Positions 1 through 7,169 of a DNA stretch of 64,000 bases are shown here, piece by piece; positions within the stretch are counted from its first letter, which is position 1, and the number at the start of each line of letters is the position of its first letter. Made by a program: the position numbers and the translations under genes. Source of the stretch: NORP309 sp964352735. GTDB taxonomy: Bacteria; Pseudomonadota; Gammaproteobacteria; Xanthomonadales; Marinicellaceae. The notes below the pieces were generated by a model. It did not search any database. It had not been told where the DNA came from and saw nothing but the letters and a program-made list of their open reading frames with translations. The stretch covers positions 1 through 64,000 of the forward strand of contig CAYGTC010000001.1 in NCBI GenBank assembly GCA_964352735.1. The letters run 5' to 3'.

Positions 1-50
1 ACAAAAGAACGTTTTTTTATGCATTAATAATTGACAAGTCAAAACATATC

Positions 51-171
51 AGCCCAGATATTTCATCAAAACGGTAAAAAAATTGATTTTATCCATTAAA
101 AACATCGAGTAAACGAGTATTGTAAAAGTACACTCTGTACCTGAATGATTTTATGATGAAATATTCGGGCT
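51..171. mobile_element. MITE-like inverted-repeat element, copy 1
   Basis: A 121-bp non-coding element with terminal inverted repeats. The left end reads AGCCCAGATATTTCATCA and the reverse complement of the right end reads AGCCCGAATATTTCATCA. The same ends recur around 24775-25012, 31510-31631 and 33026-33228, with the same internal TGATTTTATCC and TGAATGGTTTTATGA-type blocks. No coding capacity. Most copies are bounded by TA, as for IS630/Tc1-mariner miniature elements; here the left flank is CA, probably a mutated TA. Confidence 0.75.
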
Positions 172-213
172 AGTGTCAATAGCAATTATTTTAACACAAA
201 TACAAATAATGGA

Positions 214-249
214 AAGACCAATATTTCAGAGTTAAAATATTGGCTTTTT
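214..249. terminator. Rho-independent terminator, probably bidirectional
   Basis: A 9-bp perfect stem CCAATATTT / AAATATTGG with a short loop is followed by CTTTTT on the plus strand and by a T-containing tract on the minus strand. It could end a plus-strand gene lying left of the window or the minus-strand small gene at 393-611. Confidence 0.6.
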
Positions 250-392
250 CATTGTGATTTTTTCTGTATCTTATCACCATGTCTACTGAGACAGGTATTG
301 TTAGATTTTGAACGGTTTTATCTGACTTATCCAATCCATTATATTAATACCCTCTGCGCGGGTATTACAATTTTTTATATAGTCTTGTTGCT

Positions 393-611
393 TTAAAAGA
401 AACCTGCGATTCTTTCTACTGTATTCGCTGAACCACCAGCACTTTGACAAAGTGACATGGCACTTAAAGTATCTAACGAATTATTGGTCACTGTGGTTTC
501 TTGATGACCATCTGGAAAGTGGCAATACACATAATGTCCATCAGCTTTCGCGTCGCCACTAAAGATGGTTATTGCAAGGATAAATAGAGTCAATAAATGG
601 ATTTTTTTCAT
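393..611 (-). CDS. small secreted protein of unknown function
   Basis: A 72-residue protein. The N-terminus (MKKIHLLTLFILAITIFSG, then a likely cleavage near DAKA-DG) is a clear Sec signal peptide, leaving a mature peptide of about 48 residues. This has two cysteines (in YCHF and SLCQS) that could form a disulphide in the periplasm. The start is supported by an AGGAC ribosome-binding site 7 nt upstream. I recognise no family. It lies alone, transcribed away from the palindrome at 758-881, with about 150 AT-rich bases upstream for a promoter. Length, signal peptide and RBS make it a credible gene; its function cannot be stated. Confidence 0.6.
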   Translation of the reverse strand: MKKIHLLTLFILAITIFSGDAKADGHYVYCHFPDGHQETTVTNNSLDTLSAMSLCQSAGGSANTVERIAGFF

Positions 612-757
612 TTTTTTGTCCTGTTATTTTTAATGATATGATAAAAATGACTAAAATTATTATTTTTTTAGTACGATATATATACTACATAAAAAACAAT
701 AAGCTGCAAACTATTTATTTTCAAAATAAAACACAATTCTTACTTTTATTAAAGAAA

Positions 758-881
758 AGACCTTTACATAACTATGATATAGAGTAAAGAATCAGGCGAA
801 TACCACTTGCAAGTAGAGTTAGCCTCATTCTGGCAACAATCTCTATTTTTTCTTTCACCATATAGTTATATGTAAAGGTCT
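758..881. repeat. long imperfect palindrome downstream of serS
   Basis: The outer arms GACCTTTACATAACTAT (759-775) and ATAGTTATATGTAAAGGTC (862-880) are complementary apart from a 2-nt bulge. Complementarity continues weakly inward (GAGTAAAGAA against TTCTTTCACC) and the centre holds a small CTTGCAAG palindrome. It begins 14 nt after the serS stop, so it may act as a terminator/3' stabilising structure for serS, or be a miniature mobile palindrome. Its ends differ from the TA-bounded MITE family elsewhere in the window. Confidence 0.5.
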
Positions 882-894
882 CAAAAAGATTGAA

Positions 895-2163
895 TTATTT
901 CAAGATTTCTTGACCGCCAAAATACGGTTGTAAAACTTTAGGAATACGAATACTACCATCAGGGTTCTGGTAATTTTCCATGACAGCAATCAAACACCTG
1001 CCTACTGCCAAACCTGAGCCATTCAGTGTATGAACCAATTGAGGTTTTTTTTCATTTTCTGCACGGAATCGTGTTTTCATCCTACGTGCTTGAAAATCTC
1101 CACAATTACTGCATGAAGAAATTTCACGGTATTGGTTTTCACCAGGCAACCAGACCTCTATATCGTAAGTTTTAGCAGCGCCAAAGCCCATGTCTCCAGT
1201 ACATAAAATAATGGTTCTGAAAGGGATTTCAAGCGCTTTTAGAATGCCCTCAGCACAAGCGGTCATTTCTTCTAAGGCTTGTTCTGACTGTTCAGGGTGA
1301 ACAATTTGTACCATTTCAACTTTTTCAAATTGATGTTGTCGTATCATGCCTCGGGTGTCTTTGCCATAGCTGCCTGCTTCTTTCCTAAAACAAGGGGTAT
1401 GTGCTGTCATTTTGATCGGCAAATCAGATGCTTGCAAAATCGTATCAGCATAAAGGTTGGTCAACGGCACTTCCGCTGTAGGAATTAAGTACTTTTCATC
1501 GGTGGTAATAAAAGCATCATCTGCAAATTTAGGCAATTGACCACTTCCCGTCATGGCGTTATCATTAACTAATAAAGGCACATAGTGTTCACTGTAACCA
1601 TTTTTTTCAGTATGTGTATCCAACATAAACTGTGCCAAAACCCTTTGTAATTTAGCAATTTGACCACTTAACACTGTAAAGCGTGAGCCTGATAATTTGG
1701 CGGCATTCTCAGCATTTAGCCAATTGTTTTTCTCGCCTAAATCCACATGATCCAAAGCTTTATACTCAAAAGCTGTTGGCTCGCCCCATTTTCTAATCTC
1801 TACATTGTCCTCTTCATCTTTACCAACAGGCACATCTGACAAGGCTAAATTGGGCGTATATAATGTGATCTTGGCCACTTCTTTTTGAATCAATTCGAAT
1901 TGTTTTTTTGCTTCATCCAATTCTTGGCCAATGGTTTTAACTTGATCAAAAAAAGGCTGCGCATCTTCGCCCTTGGCCTTTGCTTGACCAATAGATTTGG
2001 AAACCACTGTTCTCTTGTTTTGCAGTTGTTCTTGTAAAACTTGAAAATGTTTGCGCTTTTGCTCCAGTTCATTCCAGGCAGCAACATCCAAATCATAACC
2101 ACGATCCTTTAAAGCTTGTGCCGTGGCTTCTATGTCATTTCTGAGTAATTGTGGATCTAACAT
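895..2163 (-). CDS. serS: seryl-tRNA synthetase
   Basis: Class II aminoacyl-tRNA synthetase that charges tRNA-Ser and tRNA-Sec in the cytoplasm. At 422 residues it has the normal length. The N-terminal 110 residues form the antiparallel coiled-coil arm that contacts the tRNA long variable arm (rich in K, E and Q). The catalytic domain follows, with TGSGQLPKF and TAEVPLTNLY around the adenylate pocket, motif 2 (PCFRKEAGSYGKDTRG and RQHQFEKVE) and motif 3 (NGSGLAVGRCLIAVMEN). The start is backed by an AAGGAAC ribosome-binding site. It is monocistronic here: dnaQ upstream ends about 140 nt away. Nothing is missing or unusual. Confidence 0.98.
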   Translation of the reverse strand: MLDPQLLRNDIEATAQALKDRGYDLDVAAWNELEQKRKHFQVLQEQLQNKRTVVSKSIGQAKAKGEDAQPFFDQVKTIGQELDEAKKQFELIQKEVAKITLYTPNLALSDVPVGKDEEDNVEIRKWGEPTAFEYKALDHVDLGEKNNWLNAENAAKLSGSRFTVLSGQIAKLQRVLAQFMLDTHTEKNGYSEHYVPLLVNDNAMTGSGQLPKFADDAFITTDEKYLIPTAEVPLTNLYADTILQASDLPIKMTAHTPCFRKEAGSYGKDTRGMIRQHQFEKVEMVQIVHPEQSEQALEEMTACAEGILKALEIPFRTIILCTGDMGFGAAKTYDIEVWLPGENQYREISSCSNCGDFQARRMKTRFRAENEKKPQLVHTLNGSGLAVGRCLIAVMENYQNPDGSIRIPKVLQPYFGGQEILK

Positions 2164-2304
2164 CTTTGTTCCTTATTATTATCATTTAATCAGCGTGTAT
2201 TGTAGCTGTTTGCTGTCCATTTGTTGAGTCCAATTCGTCAAATTCAAAGGTTTTTAATCATATTGAACGACCCATTGAAGGACCTATTACAAAGGCATTG
2301 ATTA

Positions 2305-3036
2305 TCAGACATCATCATTTTTAAGGTAAAAAAATGGTTTTTTTCCATTATCTGATATCTTATCCAACCAAGAATAGTGTTCATTGAGCTCATCTTGTTT
2401 GGCTTTAACGACCCGTAATGGAGGTAAATTATCCATATTGAACGATAAGCCACTGGCATTGTTTTGAGCCGACTCATCAAGATTCAATGTGGTTTGACCA
2501 CCTGTTATCAATAAATAAACTTCTGCCAAAATTTGCGAATCCAACAACGCCCCATGTAAGGTACGATGGTCATTGATAACACCGTATCTTTTACACAAAG
2601 CATCTAGATTATTTTTTGCACCTGGGTGTTTGTTTCTGGCATATTCCAATGAATCCGTGATTTTACAAATATCTTCTATCTTGATGTCTTTTCCACACAG
2701 CATGAACTCATGATTAATGAACCCCACATCAAATGACGCATTATGAATGACCAATTCAGCACCCCTGACATAATCAATAAATTCATCAACAATGCGTTCA
2801 AAAGCGGGTTTATCACTTAAAAATTCAGTGGTGATGCCATGCACTTCCAGTGCACCTTTGTCACTTTCTCTTTTCGGATTGATGTATTGTTGGTATTGGC
2901 TACCGGTGATTTCTCGGTTCATCACCTCTACAGCACCAATTTCAATGATTCGATGTCCCAATTTGTATTCAAAACCAGTGGTTTCAGTATCCAGCATAAT
3001 TAATCGATCACTGGATGCATTGGCTCTTTTGCTCAT
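2305..3036 (-). CDS. dnaQ: DNA polymerase III epsilon subunit (proofreading exonuclease)
   Basis: The 3'-5' exonuclease that proofreads for the replicative polymerase, bound between alpha and theta in the core. The DEDDh motifs are visible: ExoI LDTETTGFE near residue 15, ExoII HNASFDVGFINHE near 98, and ExoIII HGALLDSQ (His and Asp) near 160. Length (243 aa) equals that of the E. coli protein. The C-terminal tail, after a linker beginning around residue 185, should carry the alpha-binding segment. Its ATG overlaps the rnhA stop by 4 nt (ATGA), so the two genes are translationally coupled, a common dnaQ/rnhA arrangement in Gammaproteobacteria, although there usually divergent rather than overlapping. 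Confidence 0.96.
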   Translation of the reverse strand: MSKRANASSDRLIMLDTETTGFEYKLGHRIIEIGAVEVMNREITGSQYQQYINPKRESDKGALEVHGITTEFLSDKPAFERIVDEFIDYVRGAELVIHNASFDVGFINHEFMLCGKDIKIEDICKITDSLEYARNKHPGAKNNLDALCKRYGVINDHRTLHGALLDSQILAEVYLLITGGQTTLNLDESAQNNASGLSFNMDNLPPLRVVKAKQDELNEHYSWLDKISDNGKKPFFYLKNDDV

Positions 3037-3485
3037 AGGCTACTCTCTTTAATTTTTTCTGCTTGTAAACGAGCCGCATCATCGACACGTTCATTCTCTT
3101 CATGACCACTGTGACCCTTGACCCAATGCCAATTGATTGTGTGTGATGAAGCCAGTTGTTCCAAACGCATCCACAACTCTTTGTTTAAAACAGGTTTTTT
3201 ATCGGCTTTTTTCCAATGTCTCTTTTTCCAACCAGGCAACCATTTTTGAAAACCATCCATCACGTATTTTGAATCAGTGTGCAATTCAATTTCACAGGGT
3301 TTTTTCAATGCTTTCAAGCCTTCAATCACTGCAGTCATTTCCATTTGATTGTTGGTGGTATCAGTTTGTCCTCCAACAAACATTTTTTCTTTGCCTTGAT
3401 AGCGCAACAATGCTGCCCATCCTCCAGGACCTGGATTATTGAGACATGAGCCATCGGTATACATTTGTATCTTTTGTTTCGACAT
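3033..3485 (-). CDS. rnhA: ribonuclease HI
   Basis: Endonuclease that cuts the RNA strand of RNA-DNA hybrids, removing R-loops and primers. All four acidic active-site residues are visible: Asp in YTDGSC, Glu in QMEMTAV, Asp in HTDSKYV and Asp in ERVDDAA, plus the catalytic-loop His in VKGHSGHEEN. The basic handle (WLPGWKKRHWKKADKKPV) that grips the hybrid is present. 150 residues is typical. First gene of a two-gene minus-strand unit with dnaQ, overlapping it by 4 nt. Confidence 0.97.
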   Translation of the reverse strand: MSKQKIQMYTDGSCLNNPGPGGWAALLRYQGKEKMFVGGQTDTTNNQMEMTAVIEGLKALKKPCEIELHTDSKYVMDGFQKWLPGWKKRHWKKADKKPVLNKELWMRLEQLASSHTINWHWVKGHSGHEENERVDDAARLQAEKIKESSL

Positions 3486-3641
3486 AAAATTCCTTGTTGA
3501 TTCAGTAGTTATGTTGGACAGTTAATCATTCGACTATAATTCGTAGCCATATTATAAATTAAGCGTACAAAAAGATGAATTTTAATTTTATCTAACGTAT
3601 CATTAGCCATCTTTAACTGATACCAATCGTAGGGGACAACT

Positions 3642-4433
3642 ATGGGTTTATTGGAAGGCAAAAAAGCCTTAATCGTTGGCGTAGCCAGCAATCGTTCAAT
3701 AGCATGGTCTATTGCAGAATGCTTTCACAGAGAAGGCGCGGAAATAGCTTACACTTATCAAAATGATAAATTGGCAAAGCGTGTTGCAAAAATTGCCGAA
3801 ATCACCAACTCTGATATCATGTTACCATGTGATGTCACCAATGATGAAGAAATCGATAATGTTTTTGCTGAACTCGCCAATCATTGGGATGGTATTGATA
3901 TCATCATACATGCAGTCGGATTTGCGCCAAGAGAATTGTTACAAGGAGATTACTTACAAAACTTAACCCGTGAAGGTTATCAAATTGCAATGGACATCAG
4001 CTCATATTCTTTTGCAGCTTTGGCAAAAGCCGGTCGTAAAATGATGCAAGGACGAAAAGCTTCTTTATTGACTTTAAGCTATCTTGGTGCCGTAAAAGCC
4101 ATGAATAATTATAACGTTATGGGTGTCGCCAAAGCGGCATTAGAAGCCAATGTTCGATATATGGCTCATTCATTGGGCCCAGATGGCATTAGAGTTAACG
4201 CCATTTCAGCTGGACCAATAAAAACATTAGCCGCATCAGGCATTGGCAACTTCAAGAAAATGTTAGATCATGTTGAACAAAAATCTCCATTGAGAATGAC
4301 TGTTTCACAGGAAGATGTTGGTAACACAGCCACTTTCTTGTCATCTGATTGGGCCAAAGGCATCACTGGCGAAATCACTTATGTTGATGCAGGATACAAC
4401 ATCATGGGCATGACCGGCCTAGATAACGAATAG
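3642..4433 (+). CDS. fabI: enoyl-[acyl-carrier-protein] reductase (NADH)
   Basis: Reduces trans-2-enoyl-ACP in the last step of each fatty acid elongation cycle. It is a short-chain dehydrogenase: the GVASNRSIAW nucleotide-binding segment lies at residues 13-22, and the active-site Tyr and Lys sit in LSYLGAVKAMNNYNVMGVAKA, with the Y-x6-M-x3-K spacing typical of FabI. The substrate loop follows at AGPIKTLAASGI. 263 residues is normal. The start is fixed by AGGGGAC 6 nt before the ATG. It is divergent from rnhA and ends at a strong terminator, so it is a single-gene unit. Confidence 0.97.
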   Translation: MGLLEGKKALIVGVASNRSIAWSIAECFHREGAEIAYTYQNDKLAKRVAKIAEITNSDIMLPCDVTNDEEIDNVFAELANHWDGIDIIIHAVGFAPRELLQGDYLQNLTREGYQIAMDISSYSFAALAKAGRKMMQGRKASLLTLSYLGAVKAMNNYNVMGVAKAALEANVRYMAHSLGPDGIRVNAISAGPIKTLAASGIGNFKKMLDHVEQKSPLRMTVSQEDVGNTATFLSSDWAKGITGEITYVDAGYNIMGMTGLDNE

Positions 4434-4448
4434 CTTTCAAAAAACATC

Positions 4449-4496
4449 AAAAGGGAGCATTGCAACCAGTCAAAGGTTATGTTTGCTCCCTTTTTT
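4449..4496. terminator. bidirectional terminator between fabI and gspN
   Basis: An 11-12 bp stem (AAAAGGGAGCA / TGCTCCCTTTTT) ends in a T6 run on the plus strand and has an A-run before it, giving U-tracts in both directions. It lies between convergent fabI and gspN and can serve both. Confidence 0.85.
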
Positions 4497-4515
4497 GATA
4501 TTCTAATTATCCGAA

Positions 4516-5259
4516 TCAGTAAAATCCCGCCAAATTCAATGATCTTCCACCACCTGGTCTGCGATCACCTATGCTTTGTAACGCATATTCAACTTCATAT
4601 TCACCAGGCATTGGTAATAAGGTCAGTTTGACTTCCCACTTGTGATTTTTATGAATGTATATGGCACCAGATACGTTGATCACATCTGAATCACTGTTCA
4701 CTTGACCCACCATAATTTGCGCGTTCTCAGGGGCAAAAACCACTTCAATAGTGCCCAAATCTTTTTGAATGGGTCTGACTAATTTCAATCCTCTTGTTTC
4801 AGCTTTACCAACTATTCGTTCAAAAGCACCATTTTTCATGCGCACTTCATCAAAGTTTACGGCAATATACCCTTGCATCTCCCCATGATTAAATTTGACA
4901 AATTTCTCGATGATCGACCAATCTATCGTTGCATTAACACGCTTTAATATATCGGTATCAACAGCTTTAGAATATTGCCCACTGAAATCATATTGCTCAT
5001 GAGTCAAAGTCAGGTCTGCTGACATTCTATCATAAGAACCGGGATATAATAACCAACCCACCTTTCCTAGGTCCAAGCCAAAATATTTAAGGACATCAGC
5101 TGAACCTTTAATTGCTGAGCCATTAATTTTTTCCAACTGAATTGGTCTGATTTGTTTTTCAACATGATCATAATACCAACTCAAGGGTGTCACAGTAATG
5201 GCCAAAATTAATAGTACCGTTAATATGATTAAAAATTTAAAAAGTTTGATAATTTTCAT
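4516..5259 (-). CDS. gspN: type II secretion system protein N
   Basis: Bitopic inner-membrane accessory protein of the type II secretion system. One N-terminal membrane segment (about residues 8-28, FKFLIILTVLLILAITVTPL) is followed by a periplasmic beta-rich domain. The SWYYDHVEKQIRP and INGSAIKG sequences early in the periplasmic part resemble the GspN/AsmA-like fold. 247 residues matches the family. The ATG overlaps the end of gspM by 4 nt, and it is the last gene of a gspL-M-N unit that ends at the shared terminator. GspN is dispensable in many T2SS systems. Assignment rests on membrane topology, length and position. Confidence 0.8.
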   Translation of the reverse strand: MKIIKLFKFLIILTVLLILAITVTPLSWYYDHVEKQIRPIQLEKINGSAIKGSADVLKYFGLDLGKVGWLLYPGSYDRMSADLTLTHEQYDFSGQYSKAVDTDILKRVNATIDWSIIEKFVKFNHGEMQGYIAVNFDEVRMKNGAFERIVGKAETRGLKLVRPIQKDLGTIEVVFAPENAQIMVGQVNSDSDVINVSGAIYIHKNHKWEVKLTLLPMPGEYEVEYALQSIGDRRPGGGRSLNLAGFY

Positions 5260-5741
5260 TGATTTTCTGCCAGTGTGATTCGAGCATTACACAGCCCGTT
5301 ACTTCTATCAATCAAATTGATATCAGCTTCAGATATATGCACTCCAAAGTTTAATTCCAGCGGTTGAAGCCAATTAGCAAGCTCATCAAAATTAATGGAT
5401 TCAAAAGTGATCGTAACAGTTTGGCTGTCTTTCGGCTCTGATCTGGTTACAAACTGAGTCAATTTTTTAGTCGCTAATTGCTCATCAATCCATGAGATAA
5501 ATGGCTTATTCGCGTCTCGACGAAAATTCACTGCATTTTTCTGTTTTTGTAAAAAAGTCGATTTTGATGACTGCATTTGCTTATATTGCTGTTGCAAATA
5601 ATTTTTTTGTCCTTTTTTTGTATCAATGGCCTTAATGACAGGTTTATAGACAAACGCCCAAGATAAGGCCACTACAATAATAATAGAGCCTATTTTGATC
5701 AACCTTTGTTCTTGTGCTGTTAAACGATTAAACCACTGCAT
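5256..5741 (-). CDS. gspM: type II secretion system protein M
   Basis: Inner-membrane protein that partners GspL in the T2SS assembly platform. It starts with the typical WFNRLTAQEQRL stretch before one membrane helix (about residues 16-35, GSIIIVVALSWAFVYKPV), then a periplasmic coiled coil (KGQKNYLQQQYKQMQ) and a small ferredoxin-like C-terminal domain ending near NLIDRSNGLCNARITL. 161 residues is usual. It is linked to gspL by an overlapping TAATG, indicating coupled translation. Confidence 0.88.
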   Translation of the reverse strand: MQWFNRLTAQEQRLIKIGSIIIVVALSWAFVYKPVIKAIDTKKGQKNYLQQQYKQMQSSKSTFLQKQKNAVNFRRDANKPFISWIDEQLATKKLTQFVTRSEPKDSQTVTITFESINFDELANWLQPLELNFGVHISEADINLIDRSNGLCNARITLAENQ

Positions 5742-6934
5742 TAAAGCTGCTCCATTGTTATGATAGAACTGATGCCATCTTTATTGGTGTTTCTAGTACC
5801 TGTCTTGACGCGCATGGCTAATACGTTTTTTTCCAAACTGGATTGAAACAGATTCAAGTCATTGACGTTGGATGCTCTTAAATTAACCTCAAGTTTTGTT
5901 TTTCTCTGCCTTAATGATTGCACTTCAATGGTTGGATGTACAGCCAATGTTTTGCCCAAATAGCCCAGTGCACTGATAAAACCTACCTTAGAATCATCAG
6001 ACATGGCATTGGCAGAAAGTTTCATCCGTGATTGCAAAGCGGCATATGGATCATTCATTTCTGTGTTATTGGCATTAGGCACCAGCTCTAAAAATAATGC
6101 GAGTTGCTCGGATTTAATGGTTTTAATGTCATCATTCAAAGACCACAAACGATAACCATTAATGATTAACCAACTAATGACCAATAAAGACGATAATATG
6201 ATTAACCTTTTCAGTGGATGACTGTTTTTTGATTGATCATCATTATCCCGATAATCTCCTTGTAAAAGGTTGACAACATCGCCAGAAAGCATCTGTTTAA
6301 CCAATGTTTTGGCTTGTAGCAAAACAGTATCTTGCTTATTCAAAGTAATGCTTGAATTAGTGGGCAGTTTTAAATCACTATCGGAATAGGCAACATGCAT
6401 TTTATTATCAGATAGTTTCAAATATTGACCCAAAAAACTTCTTTTTAATGTGGTTCCAGTGTCTTTATTACGAACAACCACATAATCATCAGAAATAATG
6501 AAACTGTTAAACCCTTCTATAGAGGGTACGCTATAGATTTCTGAGTAAATATGTTGGCATTTTAATTGTGCGCTTTCTAATTGCTGATGAATATTATTCA
6601 TCACTTCCTTGCTGATTACTGAAGCAACAAGTAATTGATCACCCAATTCTCTGAATGCATAGTGATTATCATCAACATCATTGGCCAAATGTTCTTCTAC
6701 AGCATATGGCAATGATTGACGTATGACGTCTTCATTTTTACTGGGAATTTTAATGTGTGTATTGAATACATGATTGGCAGACATCAGCAACAACAATTGT
6801 TGATGACTTTTCACAATGATTTCAGACCACGATGCAATCGTTTTTTGAGTAACGGTATTTTTATTGCTATCGTAGTTTATTTGAAATTCTGGAATCAATT
6901 TTTCATTGATTCTCACAATTACGTATTCAGACAT
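5741..6934 (-). CDS. gspL: type II secretion system protein L
   Basis: Bridges the cytoplasmic ATPase GspE to the membrane platform. The first 220 residues form the actin-like cytoplasmic domain (IPSKNEDVIRQSLPYAVEEHLANDVD is the characteristic region around residue 60), followed by a basic patch (HPLKRL) and a single membrane helix near 243-260 (IILSSLLVISWLIINGYRLW). The periplasmic domain pairs with GspM. Length 397 is typical. It opens a gspL-M-N operon; the other gsp genes (C-K) are not in this window, and the upstream neighbour is an unrelated RND exporter. The secreted protease and lipases nearby are plausible substrates, which is inference only. Confidence 0.9.
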   Translation of the reverse strand: MSEYVIVRINEKLIPEFQINYDSNKNTVTQKTIASWSEIIVKSHQQLLLLMSANHVFNTHIKIPSKNEDVIRQSLPYAVEEHLANDVDDNHYAFRELGDQLLVASVISKEVMNNIHQQLESAQLKCQHIYSEIYSVPSIEGFNSFIISDDYVVVRNKDTGTTLKRSFLGQYLKLSDNKMHVAYSDSDLKLPTNSSITLNKQDTVLLQAKTLVKQMLSGDVVNLLQGDYRDNDDQSKNSHPLKRLIILSSLLVISWLIINGYRLWSLNDDIKTIKSEQLALFLELVPNANNTEMNDPYAALQSRMKLSANAMSDDSKVGFISALGYLGKTLAVHPTIEVQSLRQRKTKLEVNLRASNVNDLNLFQSSLEKNVLAMRVKTGTRNTNKDGISSIITMEQL

Positions 6935-7105
6935 TTATTTTATTACTATTTAATTGTGACATTATACCTTAAGGGCCACTCTATTAATGAATAAAAACTT
7001 CTGGATTTAATGGTTTTTCATTTGTCAGCAAGATTGTCACCAATAGAGTAATTCTCACATTTGAAAACCCCATGATGATCCATAACCTGCATTGTAACAA
7101 TGCGT

Positions 7106-7160
7106 CTTCTTTGAACCTGCAAATCAATGAAATTATAACGCATTGCAGGCTCAAAGAAGT
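7106..7160. terminator. stem-loop after the RND exporter gene
   Basis: A 17-bp stem with one mismatch (CTTCTTTGAACCTGCAA / TTGCAGGCTCAAAGAAG) with a loop of about 20 nt. On the plus strand it is followed by TTTTAT; the minus-strand side lacks a U-run. It lies just after the stop of the minus-strand RND gene and upstream of gspL, so it probably separates these two units. An adjoining GCATTGT/ACAATGC repeat (7089-7103) could form an alternative pairing. Confidence 0.55.
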
Positions 7161-7169
7161 TTTATCTAT

